Below, piece by piece: positions 24,613 through 35,151 of a DNA stretch of 64,000 bases. Numbering within the stretch: position 1 is the stretch's first letter; each line of letters begins with the position of its first letter. Below the pieces are notes generated by a model. The model ran no database searches, was not told the DNA's origin, and was given only the letters and a program-made list of their open reading frames with translations. This DNA is from Fusarium oxysporum f. sp. lycopersici 4287. Lineage: Eukaryota; Ascomycota; Sordariomycetes; Hypocreales; Nectriaceae. The stretch covers positions 1,257,467 through 1,321,466 of the forward strand of contig NC_030996.1 of NCBI RefSeq assembly GCF_000149955.1, read 5' to 3'. A program made the position numbers and the translations under genes.

Positions 24613-25785
24613 TCAAACATCTCCAAGAGACTGTAATGGCCAAGCTAAAGCATACTGCCAAAACGAGCCAACTGTCCTGGCCACTAGGTAGATCAAGAAT
24701 GAGCCAGAATGACCAAATATCCAAAATTCTCGATGACGGTGTAATATAGCCCCATAGAATGCTAGAACGACAAGAGCTTCCGGTCTATGCTCATATAGGG
24801 CCTCGATGTACTCGTCAGGAATAACCAAGGGCCAGGCCATGACCGCGTGAGGGCCAACATCAGATCTGGATGGCTCTTGTTTCGTTATGTCCAGTACCCA
24901 TTGAATCCGGTCAAGTGCCGAGAGACAAGCTTCAGTAGAGGTAGACGACGTTGAGGATGACTTGAGGAATTCCCTCAGATGTCTTGTGTCTTCCCCTGAA
25001 GCCTCCTCCTCTGTTTTCTCAGATACGACTTTCGTATGCATGAGTGGTTGCAAGTTGGAGTGCAGGATGTTGTGCCAGTACTTCGCGGCGATGGCCCGTA
25101 CCCCCCTATGAAGATGAAGGTAACTAACAAAATCTTCAACAAACTCAGCGAGAGTATCATGACGCTGACAGAGTGTCTCGTGAAGGACATGAAGTCCAAG
25201 CAGTGAGGCAAAAAGAAAAGTCGGCACGTAAGTGTCTTCGGATATCTGATCTTTGGCTTTGTTGAATAGGCCTAGCGCTCGTGTCTGTAGCTCAGTGGCT
25301 TGCCGACGGAACGACGATGCTTGTACCACATCCTGAGTTGACAGATGAAGCGCCGAAAGCGCGAGGACTTGATCCAGGAGATAAGGGGCCTTGAATGAAT
25401 TCTCCAGGGCAGCGTCGATAACAGGCTGAGCTTTTGACTGAAGAGCCATGAAGTCTGACATGTTCATCATAGCATAGTGAAGGAATACCATGTGGGTTAC
25501 CGTAAAATTCGGCCCAGAATGTGGTGTAACATCATCTGTCTCTCTAGGAGCCGCCAGAAGATTGCTTTCAACGACGTTGGTAGGAGTAGATGCGGCGTCG
25601 GTTGCGTTTGGGGTCGAAGGCGTCGCCGTAAGGTATGGACAAATCAGGTCGCTTATGACGCAGTTCCGGCATTCCGGCTGTGTTTCGTCGCATTTGATAT
25701 GTCGGTTTTTGCATTCCCTGCAGCCGTTTCTTGACTTTCGGTGGGCTCGACGACCTGAGAGTTTGCTTCGTTGCTGTTTTGGCAT
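24613..25785 (-). CDS. Zn2Cys6 transcription factor, copy 1 of a paralogous pair
   Basis: A single frame of 390 residues. The zinc cluster near residues 22-49 has spacing CX2CX6CX6CX2CX6C, preceded by HRKSRNG. The following domain contains TELQTRALGLFNKAKD, FLFASLLGLHVLHETL and the motif HRGVRAIAAKYW. It ends with AWPLVIPDEYIEAL and a C-terminus WQYALAWPLQ. These landmarks reappear in the same order in the gene at 28566-29768, so the two are paralogs. At about 390-400 residues both are short for the class and resemble the compact sterol-uptake-type regulators (UPC2-like architecture); that is a comparison of layout only. It is divergent from the flavin oxidase, sharing a 571-base upstream region, which makes that oxidase a natural target candidate. 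Confidence 0.9.
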   Translation of the reverse strand: MPKQQRSKLSGRRAHRKSRNGCRECKNRHIKCDETQPECRNCVISDLICPYLTATPSTPNATDAASTPTNVVESNLLAAPRETDDVTPHSGPNFTVTHMVFLHYAMMNMSDFMALQSKAQPVIDAALENSFKAPYLLDQVLALSALHLSTQDVVQASSFRRQATELQTRALGLFNKAKDQISEDTYVPTFLFASLLGLHVLHETLCQRHDTLAEFVEDFVSYLHLHRGVRAIAAKYWHNILHSNLQPLMHTKVVSEKTEEEASGEDTRHLREFLKSSSTSSTSTEACLSALDRIQWVLDITKQEPSRSDVGPHAVMAWPLVIPDEYIEALYEHRPEALVVLAFYGAILHRHREFWIFGHSGSFLIYLVARTVGSFWQYALAWPLQSLGDV

Positions 25786-26356
25786 TTGTCGAGGAGCACA
25801 AAGAGCAGCAGATAGAGTTGGTATGAACCAGTCCGCGAATACACGGATGCCCCCTACGAAAAGTTAAAGACTTAAAGGTAGTGCAGAGAAGAGAATGTAA
25901 CAAGGAATCCAGGCAATAATTAGCATGGCAATGCTCTCTATAAGCCGAATTTGGTTTAGCCAAGTGGACTCGGGTTTTGGCTTGGCCAGGCGTACGTATT
26001 CCCGACTGAATACGATGTGTTCGAGATTGTACCAGGCTAAGAAACATTAAACAGCGCCAAGCATTGACGAATCCGAGCCGTCTTTCATACGAGGGCTACA
26101 AACCAGGAAACCAGGAAACCAGGATCCACGTTTAATCTTGACAAATTGATCTATCATGCAAAGCCTTTCGAGGTACGGAGAGCAACCATGTGGGTTTCTG
26201 GAGCCCATGCTCACGGCTAACTTGAGAGACGCGTAATCGGCAACAAGCTTGGGAGATACTGCTGATGTAAAAGGGCATGAGGTTTTAGTGAGTCGAAGTT
26301 TAAAAAGAAGTAAGCAGTATCGGGTCGAGTCTCTAATCTAAAAACCTTGTAACACC
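25786..26356. promoter_or_regulatory. divergent intergenic region between Zn2Cys6 gene and flavin oxidase
   Basis: 571 bases lie between two start codons pointing outward, so both promoters must be here. It contains a short tandem array of AACCAGGA at about 26100-26124. A TTTAAAAAG stretch lies about 55-60 bases before ATG 26357 and could serve as a TATA-like element. I could not identify a clear CGG-N-CCG operator by eye. Confidence 0.55.
26100..26124. repeat. three-copy 8-base tandem repeat (AACCAGGA)
   Basis: Three head-to-tail copies of AACCAGGA lie within the divergent promoter region. It may be a chance microrepeat; its position makes it a candidate regulatory element but nothing more. 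Confidence 0.7.
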
Positions 26357-28234
26357 ATGAGAGTCGACGTTACTCTCTTCGCATCCGCGTTGGCCTTCTG
26401 CACCACGAGTGCCGCCGAGTTGTTCTGCAAAAACCACCCATCCAGTACACATTGGCCCTCTGCCGGGGAATGGGACGCCCTCAACCACACCGTCGGAGGC
26501 GGCTTAATCAGATCGACGCCTGTCGCCTCGTCTTGCTACAAAGACAGCAATTTCGCATCTGCCTTCAGCTGCAAGAACGTGACTGAAAGCTGGTTTTTAT
26601 CCGAGTTTCATGCGCTACAACCCGAGTCAATTGGGTATTCTTATTGGGCAAACAACTCGTGTGTCCCTCCCAACGACCATGGCTATCGATCCGGACAAAG
26701 CTGTAAGATTGGCGGTCTGCCTCAATACGTTCTTGAGGCTACATCTGCAGCTCAGATATCCACCGCTATGAAATGGGCCAGCTCACGCAACATCCGCATC
26801 GTGATAAAGGGCACAGGACACGATCTCAATGGAAGGTATGTCGAGCGTGTTAATATGAAGAGGAACACGGCGGGCTGACATCCACAAAGATCTAGTGGCG
26901 CTTATTCTTTGTCCATCTGGACACATCGGCTTCGCGACATGAGCTTCCAGTCTGACTGGCCTCATCCCTCCAAAAGCATAACCGAGCACGTCGCTGTGGT
27001 CGGAAGTGGCAACAACTGGGGGGATGTGCTCCAGGGGGCTTACTCAGTGGGAAGAACAGTCGTCAGCGGTCAAGATCCTACGGTTGGTTTAGGCGGATTC
27101 ATCGGAGGCGGTGGGCATGGTCCTCTATCCAGTCACCATGGCCTCGCCGCCGATCAGGTTCTTCAAGCCACAGTCGTGACTACAGACGGTCGTATCCTGG
27201 TCGCGAATCCTGCTCTGAACCAAGATCTTCTCTGGGCCATTCGCGGTGGCGGCCCTGGCCTGTACGGGGTTGTCGTTGAGTATGTTTTACGAACTCACCC
27301 TTATCCCAAGAACGTGGTCTGGTCATCAATCTCTATAGACCTTGCAGAGAATGCGACAGTTGAGGCAGCCACGGCCTCTTGGAAAGCTATGGCGGCTTTG
27401 GTCAGAAGTCTTCCAGGCTTGATGGATCTTGGAATCACCGGAAACGGGTTCGCTTCGACATCAACAATCTCAACCCGAGACAGCCAATCATCCGTTCAAA
27501 GGGGCGTCGGACTCAGAATCACACTATTTGGCTACAACACCACGACCCTGGCGCTGAAATCTTTGCTTGAGCCAACCAGCCGCAGAATGATGACTTACGC
27601 TGATGTTGAAGGCCTCAAAGTTACAATGGCGGAGCCAAAGGTGGAATCTGATTACTTGACCTTTTTCGATGTGCTAAACCCGAACCCCAGCGCATGCAGC
27701 GATATCAGTTTAGTCTCCAGTCGTCTACTCGGCCATTCACAGCTCACGGATCTGTCTTTGGCGGACGTTCAGACACATCTTTACACCATCATGAACTCTC
27801 AGGTTGAAGGAGAACCCTCAAACATGATTATTGGTCTCCAAGGCGGACCGGGTCCCAGAGATGTATCACACGACATGCGCGGTGGTCTGAACCCAGCATG
27901 GCGACAGGCCTACCTCCACCTCTTAAGTACCGGTGTCAAACTCAACGTAACCAACCCCAACATTCAGGGCGAGCTCAGGGTGGCGGCCGAGTGGATTGAA
28001 GAGCACAAGGAAGCTGTGTGGCGTAAGTGGGCGCCCGGTTCTGGCTCCTACATCAACGAAGCAAACCCCTTCAACGGGAACTTCAAGGAGGACTTCTACG
28101 GCGCAAGTTATGATCGCCTTGTTGAGATCAAGCAGGAATACGACCCGACCGATAGCCTCTACGTCCTTTCAGGGGTTGGTAGTGACAAGTGGCAGTACGA
28201 TTTAAACAGCGGGATGCTTTGTGCTGAAACTTAA
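26357..28234 (+). CDS. secreted FAD-linked oxidoreductase, BBE / isoamyl-alcohol-oxidase-like
   Basis: Exons 26357-26835 and 26890-28234 join in phase (54-nt intron GTATGT...CAAAG) to about 607 residues. There is a signal peptide, MRVDVTLFASALAFCTTSAA, then a Cys-rich secreted N-terminus. The FAD_binding_4 (PCMH) domain carries GTGHDLNG near residue 152; the His is the expected covalent 8-alpha-histidyl attachment. It also has TVGLGGFIGGGGHGPLSSHHG and IRGGGPGLYGVV. The C-terminal berberine-bridge-type segment contains ANPFNGNFKEDFYG and ends near VLSGVGSDKW. The position where bicovalent enzymes carry a flavin-linking Cys holds no Cys here, so a single covalent bond is predicted. Such enzymes oxidise alcohols, sugars or secondary-metabolite scaffolds with O2. 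The substrate is unknown. It sits between two paralogous Zn2Cys6 genes. Confidence 0.92.
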
Positions 28235-28565
28235 AGGCAACGAGAAGCTGCATTGCCACTCCCATATGTTTGTATATTATTGACTAGATAGACCTCATAG
28301 ATTTCTGATGGATTCGATTTGACGATCTTCGTTAAATTCTGTACATTCATCGCGTTATAGAAGCTATGCATGCGCACACTAGGGTTTGACTTTAAGGGAA
28401 ATTGGAGCGGGAAGCCATCAGCGTTAGTACGAAGTTGAAAAGTTAATAATGCGATTATTGCCCAAACACCATTCTACACGTGATGCTAGCATAATTTACA
28501 AAGCACCGCTTTAACTCTCCAGCCACCAGCGATGCGACATGAGAGCCTTGTGTGAAATGAATGCA
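28235..28565. other. convergent intergenic spacer
   Basis: 331 bases between the 3' ends of the flavin oxidase and the second Zn2Cys6 gene. Nothing beyond 3' end sequence is visible. Confidence 0.5.
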
Positions 28566-29768
28566 TCAAGATCCAGGAATATTTGACAACGGCCAACTCA
28601 TGCTTCCTTTCCAAAACGGTCCAAGATAACTTGCTAGTGCTTCGATAAGAGAAGCCTTACAAGATTCGAAGATCCAAAACGATCGAATTTGGTACACGAA
28701 AGCAAGGTAAAAAGCCAGGACAGCCATGGCCTCAGGATTGCGTAGATATAAGGCATCGATGTAATCATCTGAAATAATGATCGGCCAGGCGAGGGTGGCC
28801 TGGATTCTGTTGCTGAAACTTTGAGCATTGTGGTTTGCAAGATCAAGTACCCATTGCATCCGCTTCAAAGCATCAATGGATGCAGTAACCGCCATCCTCG
28901 AGGCATCCGGCAGTGATTCTAAATGTTCACGCAGAGTTTTAGTCTCGGTCCCGGCTCCCAGGTGGTCAATTCTGTTGCCAAGCTCCACGATGCCCAGAAG
29001 GGAAGCCAAATTTGAGGCAAGAATTTGGTCCCAATAATCTGCCGTCACGGCACGAATTCCACGGTGGACACGCGCGTAGTCGACGAACGCGCTAACGAAC
29101 TCACCGAGATTATCTTGATGATCTCTGAATGTATTGTGTAGGACGTGGACTCCGACAAGGGAGGTGAAGAGGAAGGCGGGCACGAAGTTTGACTCGCTGA
29201 TATTCCCACGGGCTTCGAGAAACTGACCCAAGGCACGCGTCTGCAGTTCTGTGGCGTACCTAATGTAGAGATGCTTGCGTGCCTGCGCCGTGGTAGATTG
29301 GTATAAAGCACTCACAGCAAGCAATTGATCGAGGCAGTAGGGAGCGGTGTGCGCGCTTTCGAGAGCAGTGTCTAGCACCGGGCTCATGTCACCGCTGACT
29401 CCCAGATATTGTCCCATATTGAGGATGGCATGGTGGAGAAGAGTCATGTGGACGGCGTCATAGCGAACGGTTGGCTCCGTACCAACTGCCGCTGCCGCCG
29501 TAAGCAGATCGGTAGATGATGAAGTCAGTGCCGGGCTGTTGTTACTCGCGCTCGTGCTTGCGACGGCGGCGACGGCGGCGTTGGGGCCAAGTCCGGCTTG
29601 CTGAGGCGTCGAGGCATACGAGCAGCTTCGGTTTCCCAAGGCACACTTGGCACATCTGGGTCGACCCTCGTCGCACTTGACATGCCTCCTCTTACAGGTG
29701 ACGCAACCTGCTTTGGACTTTCTGTGAGTGCGACGACTCTCGTTTTGGCCTGGGCCCTCGGATGCCAT
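28566..29768 (-). CDS. Zn2Cys6 transcription factor, copy 2 of a paralogous pair
   Basis: A single frame of 400 residues. The zinc cluster near residues 22-49 uses the same CX2CX6CX6CX2CX6C spacing and is preceded by THRKSKAG. An Ala/Ser-rich linker follows. The regulatory domain has TELQTRALGQFLEAR, FLFTSLVGVHVLHNTF and HRGIRAVTADYWDQIL, then TLAWPIIISDDYIDAL and a C-terminus SMSWPLSNIPG. Each landmark aligns with copy 1 in order, so the two arose by duplication. Divergence is substantial, so the event is not recent. It runs convergent with the flavin oxidase. Possible roles are an additional regulator of the same locus or a competitor of copy 1 at its sites. Confidence 0.9.
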   Translation of the reverse strand: MASEGPGQNESRRTHRKSKAGCVTCKRRHVKCDEGRPRCAKCALGNRSCSYASTPQQAGLGPNAAVAAVASTSASNNSPALTSSSTDLLTAAAAVGTEPTVRYDAVHMTLLHHAILNMGQYLGVSGDMSPVLDTALESAHTAPYCLDQLLAVSALYQSTTAQARKHLYIRYATELQTRALGQFLEARGNISESNFVPAFLFTSLVGVHVLHNTFRDHQDNLGEFVSAFVDYARVHRGIRAVTADYWDQILASNLASLLGIVELGNRIDHLGAGTETKTLREHLESLPDASRMAVTASIDALKRMQWVLDLANHNAQSFSNRIQATLAWPIIISDDYIDALYLRNPEAMAVLAFYLAFVYQIRSFWIFESCKASLIEALASYLGPFWKGSMSWPLSNIPGS

Positions 29769-30179
29769 GCGTATGGAAGCAGCAGCTCGGATCTGGGAGG
29801 GTCAAGATACGAGGTCAAATGCGAACCTCTAGAGGCACATTTGAAGGAAGACATTAGTTATGAGTTAAAAAGCCGCCGTAGGTCAAACTGACTAGACTAG
29901 CCTTTGAAACACGGTGCAGGTGGGGTTCAGAATACGAGTCAAACGAGGCGTGGCCAATTTACATGGTGTTAGCGCTTCGTATTGATATACGACATAAATG
30001 CGAGATGAATGCGAGACGACCCACTACCCTCTCTAGCTTCAGGAATTTAATGAATGAGGGGTTCAAACTGCAGCCCGTTCACAATAGCCACAGCAGAAAT
30101 GTTGGTTGTCAAGGGTAGGGAGTACTATTGATACTGTAGGTGAAACGACGAGATAAAATACATTGTCTCAAAATGAGAA
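29769..30179. other. intergenic, no gene seen
   Basis: About 410 bases between the Zn2Cys6 start and the 3' end of the glycosyltransferase relic. It should contain the Zn2Cys6 promoter. No frame here has support. Confidence 0.45.
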
Positions 30180-32841
30180 TTAATAAAACATGAAGTGCCT
30201 TGGGACTTCTCTCCGCATCAGTTTGTCAAAGGAATCCAGGACTTCGTGCTCAAGCACCCTGTCTGTCCCAGCTTTTCCCGCGAGGTATCTGCCTTCTAAT
30301 CGCCGGGCCAGCTGGATGCTTCGCCGTGTCTTACAAGAGATCAAGTAAAGGATGCTCTGGTGAATACCTCGTAGCGGGTATGCGCCCGTGCCGACCGCCG
30401 CTGTCCCGAAGAAATCGTTAGAAACCCCACGTTGCTCTCAAACAGGCTGAAAAGAAGTGACACACGTACCTGCGAGCAGCATCAAGTGCAAGTTTGCGAT
30501 CGCTTTAGCAATGCCTTTAAACACACCAAGGGGACCGTCTTCTTTCGCGCCTCGATACGGCTGAACGAACAGGCCGGTAAGCCCGTCATAAAAAGCAAAC
30601 CCGAGCACCTGAAGCCAGGTTGCGAGGCCGGCCTTCCAATCTCGAATTACTCCGAAGTCCCTGACTTGGTGACCCCACAGCCGAGGAAATTGCCACAGAC
30701 CCTCGGTGAAGGCAAACGGGATCTCAACGATGGCGGTTGCGACAGCTTTGACCAGTGTTCCTAGCCCCAACACAAATGCTAATGCCGCTGATTTGGTCAC
30801 AGCCACACAACTCCGACTTTCCTTCGGTCAAATGTAGAAATTGGTTGGTCCAAGCTCTATAGAGTTCAACTCATCTCTTTGGTCGTGCTGATCTCGACGA
30901 GACAGTGTTCTGACTGGCTGCTTGAAGGCGCGTACTGCTGCCCTGGTGACGTCTGTGGTGGCGCTCAGCACGGCGGCGAGCACGCCAGTCAGAGGGTCCC
31001 AGCGACGGGTCTCGATGATGATCTTCCGTGTTTCAATCTGTTTTAGCTTATTGCCATCGATTTTGAGATGAGTCATGAGAATGTCCGCAGCGAGCTTCGA
31101 CAGTTTTATGGTGTTCCGTCTCCTCGAATACTCCCAAACGGCCGGGCGTCCTTTGATGATATCACATTCGACAACGTAGGGACGGAGGTGTTTGTGAAAG
31201 GATGCGACGGCCTGTTTGACGCCATTTTCAGACTGCATTTTGCTCGCGATGGACGCAGCGGCTTCCGCAGCTTGGGGTGCCGAGCAAAATTCTATCGCTT
31301 CGACAAGTCTCCCAACAGTTATAGCTTTTTGCGGGATAGGTTCTGGCCCAGCCCCAGCGCTTGCTACCATCTTGCCCCAGAAAGGTTGACTGTTGGAATG
31401 GTTAGTCTGGTACACTCATATAGGTTCAGCGAGGTGTCGTAGAGAAATCAAGGAAACATACTCTCCAAAAAAGGGGACAATCGTGGTTGGTTTCCCGTAG
31501 AGCAGACCACATGCAGTAGTACCAGCACCACCATGGTGCATCACAGCACTCACTCGTTGAAACAGCCATTCATGCGGGCAATCTCCAAGGAACATCACAT
31601 TGTCGCTCTGCGGTCCGTCCAGCTTACTCCAGCCCCGAGAGATCAATGCTCTCGTTCCGGTAATGCGGATCGCCTCCAGTAGCATATGAGATAACGCATT
31701 CGGGTCATCGATCACGATGCTACCAAACCCGATGTATATAGGTGTAGGGCCGTCGCGCAGAAACTCGGCGAGAGCTGGAGGCGGTGTATAATCGGGAGGG
31801 TCGCGGAAGAAGAAACCGCACACATCTATTGCCGGTTTAGCTAATGGTTAAGGGTATGGTCGCTTGTACTGACCTACATTCTCGCTCCAGTCTCGAGGTT
31901 TAGGCACCAAAGCTGGCGACCAGCAGTATGTGAATGGAATATCAAGCTTCTCTGTTAGCCTTGGCCCCTGAGAGAAAGCTATATCCTCCAGATCCAACGT
32001 CGCTCGCCATTTGTTGATAATATCTCCGAGCCTGGCAAAGGATAGATTAGTTTAGGATCCCAGCTAAAAATAGACCGAGAAGCCTAGATGAAGGGTTTTA
32101 GGCTTGGAGATACGCACCCTTGCCAGGTTAATACTTCAACTACTCCATAGGACAGGTAGTTAACCTTTATCTGTTCCGCAGCATCTACTCGTCCAAACTT
32201 GACATTGACCAACGGATGCGGAAAAGCCTCTGTGCTTGTCCAAGGCATGGTAAACATCATATGCAAGGGAATTCCTAGAGCCTGGGCACAGTGAATATGG
32301 GCGAAACTGGGGGGGTTTGCAATAATGGCATCTGCCACAAAAGGGGCAAAAGTGATGGGATCCGGATTGACACAAGAAAGCCAACAGCCCCGCAGCATCT
32401 CTTCAACCATTATCCTCTTCTTCCCTATATCACCAGCTTTGAGACTTTGTACGCTAGGGATAAGGCCAGGGTTGCGAACCATGTACGCCATCAACTCTGT
32501 AGGATCGCCACCAATAGGATAGAACTCTAACCCAGAGTCATGCACAAAAGACTCAAATGTATTGTGAGTGGCTAGTCTCACCCTGTGGCCGTGTCGTTTT
32601 AACTCAGTGCCCAATGCGACGAAAGGTTGGACGTCGCCGCGGCTGCCAACGACTTGGATGACAATATTGAGTTTGGTTGTGAACGGTTCGGAATCAGCAG
32701 GTCGGGGCTGCGGAGCCAGAGCCTTGGACCATCTGTAACTGAGCTGTGGAACACGACCAAGTTTTGGTTTGAAGTGCGGGTGAGTGCATTGATCGTTCGG
32801 GAGTCGAGCTGTAGCTCAAGCCGGCCATCATCTTGCAGCAC
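30180..32841 (-). pseudogene. GT28-type sterol/UDP-glucosyltransferase-like gene with in-frame TGA and 5' frame break
   Basis: From 32614 the exons 32614-32118, 32031-31874, 31825-31462, 31389-30470 and 30400-30180 join in phase. They encode about 720 codons with [11 protein letters not shown] (nucleotide-sugar transferase N-terminus), MHHGGAGTTACGL (donor-binding motif) and FFGDQPFWG. A C-terminal region rich in PRLWG, VIRDWKAG and QPYRGAKEDG follows, as in fungal Atg26-related enzymes that glucosylate sterols. TGA at 30828-30830 falls between the catalytic domain and that C-terminal region, with the same frame continuing on both sides. Upstream, the segment with [11 protein letters not shown] (up to 32841) is in a different frame, so an indel or an unseen intron lies near 32700-32790. 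The 5' end is unresolved. If translated, it would give a catalytic core without its tail. Confidence 0.75.
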
Positions 32842-33562
32842 AATTAGTTAGCTTGCTGTAAGGTCTGTGACGTATCTCCATTGGTGAATTTTGGGATAAG
32901 AACCTTGAACTGTCGGTTGTTGTTGTAAAGTTGCGTCCGCAAGGTTGCCTTCGTACTGGTAGTAATCTGTATATTGTGACATGGTGGCTTGGCCTGGTAG
33001 TATTGTGCCTGAAGGATGCCGGAATCAGAAATTACAATTCGGAAAGGCGGACATCTCACGGGGAGCTCCAGATCTGTAGGTCTGGCTACTCTTTATGTGA
33101 ACAAGCTCTAATTTTATCTTTTAATTACATGATGGAGTGAGTGCGGTCACCAATCGTCACTGTACGATGGAAAGTGGCGACATGTCAATGACGGCATGAA
33201 ACCTCAAGCCAAAAGATGACCTGAGGGTTTCATAAATGGTCAATGCGTGGCTCAGCTAAGAGCTTGACCATCACAGCCGCGTATAAGGTCAGACGCGTAT
33301 CACATATAGTGGCTTGAAGATCCGAAGGAATCCGAGGGTACGGCAAGTATACGAGTTTTGGGAGTTCTAGGTAAAACGACTCGGGATTGGCTAATGAACG
33401 CTAAGCTAGCTTTTCGTGGCTCGGCTTATCCCCACTAAGCAATCTCAAATGCACCCCGAATGACTCAGCCTAACTGAACGCTCAGGTCTCCGTCCTTAAG
33501 GTTGCATCTTAACCTAGCGAATGCTGCGAACCTGAGACAGAAAAGATTACCTCTGATGAGAC
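32842..33562. other. intergenic, likely 5' region of the glycosyltransferase relic
   Basis: About 720 bases. A first exon of the glycosyltransferase could lie at 32842-32910, but no confident join was found. The remainder shows no gene. Confidence 0.4.
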
Positions 33563-34574
33563 TTATGGCTTCGCCACATATGGTCTTTGACCAACCATGG
33601 GTACATTGTCGAAACTTCCTGGGTCTTGGCCAAGGGGATCCGATAGCGTCTGGTATGTAAAGATCGCACTTGGGTGGCGCACTGTAAAGATGACTGCGAC
33701 GATGATCATAAGCAGAGCATCAAGAGTATAGACGTAGATCTCCTTAGAAATCAATGAGCCTGTGTGACCTTGAGCATATTCTATCATCCGAAAAACGGAT
33801 CGCACCATGATGAGCGCACTGGTAAAGTAGAGTACGGCCATGAATGCCTGCCAAGGAGCACCAGTGCTCAGGGACCTGCTGGTCGGGCGACGTAGCATGC
33901 GCATGTGGAAGATTGCTGTGACAACCATGAATCCCCCGAAGAATATGACCTGAATCGCGAGACCAACGATAATGATTGTGTTGCCGAGATCCTGGCTTCC
34001 TTTGTCGCTGGCGCCAGCGAGGAGCCCGCCACCTGGTGATGTTAGTTAGGATAGTTCCAAAATGCCCTGGGGCTTTAGATATCGCACCTCCACCTTGTCC
34101 GAAAAACGAGAAAATGTCTCCCATCAAGAATATCTTGGTAAGCAGGCCCACCCTGATCACTGAGTGATGCTGTCCTTCAAGGAAACGTATGAGCCGGCCC
34201 AATGCCATGTAAATCGAAGCTGCATAAAATGCAGGTCCGAGGAGGATAAACACGCTCTGCAAGATATAAGGCATAAGGTCCCAGTCGGGAGTTTGCGTTG
34301 CCGAATATGCGCGGGCACCATATCCAACTGTTTCCACTATTCCACGGTGTTATTAAGTCTCATCATTTCAGGGGTCAACCAAGATAGTCGTACAAACGCA
34401 TCCTATACAGAAGGGAATAAACGACCACGTCTTCATTTTGAAAACAAGCTGGAAGTGGCGAGCGGTAACGAGACCGAAAAGAACGGTAAATAAAATTGCC
34501 GCTGGCAGGGAGGGCTTGTAAAGATACAGCTTGAACCCATCAGTGTCGGTATCGGAGGCCGAATCGGATGCCAT
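33563..34574 (-). CDS. RTA1-like seven-transmembrane protein
   Basis: Exons 34574-34394, 34336-34088 and 34032-33563 join in phase to 299 residues. The first intron uses the GTACGA donor, which restores the family stretch FCIGCVLETVGYGARA. Further landmarks are QSVFILLGPAFYAASIYM, FLMGDIFSFFGQGGGG and VRSVFRMIEYAQG, with about seven hydrophobic segments. RTA1/RTM1/RSB1 family proteins sit in the plasma or vacuolar membrane and are linked to lipid translocation and resistance to sterol-active or membrane-active compounds. No ligand is known from sequence. It lies beside the sterol-glucosyltransferase-like relic, so a shared membrane-lipid theme is possible. A second family member occurs at 58689-59815. 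Confidence 0.9.
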
Positions 34575-35151
34575 GGTAGGTATTAATGAAGAGGGGAGTT
34601 GACTGCTGGAAAGATGTAAGAACTGAAATGAACTATTATATCATGCGAAGTATTGCAAATATTGCCTTTGTGTCGATTTGGAACGTGAGAACTATATAGA
34701 CGGACGTTTTTTTAATTTACGCAAGGCTTATGCATCAGGCAGATTTAGGGGAGCCTAGGATGTGGATCTTGAGAACACAAATATGAGCCCTTACAGCCAG
34801 ACGAGTCAGATTTCAGACTCTGGATGGATACGCGGCAGGGCATAAGCGTGTAAAGACTCGGGTTATATCTTTGCTCCGTAACTGGAACCAACGACCGTGT
34901 CTATTGTGTGGATTAAATTGCTACAAGGCCAATGCATCGAGGTCTCTGATCATTTGGGATACATGCTGATTTTCTTTTAGCCAATTACCATATGTGTGAA
35001 TATATATGTAAAACTGTATACAAAGTAACTTATACTAATCGATAATCTCTATCCTTCAATGCACAATTCTTTTGTTTAGCAGAACGCCATGCAAATTATC
35101 TGACCAATCTAAAGGTTTTCCAAACGCCATTTGAAGCGATTTCGGTAGGCA
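34575..35151. other. intergenic, promoter of the RTA1-like gene
   Basis: 577 bases upstream of the RTA1-like start and downstream of the esterase end. Nothing else is recognisable. Confidence 0.45.
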
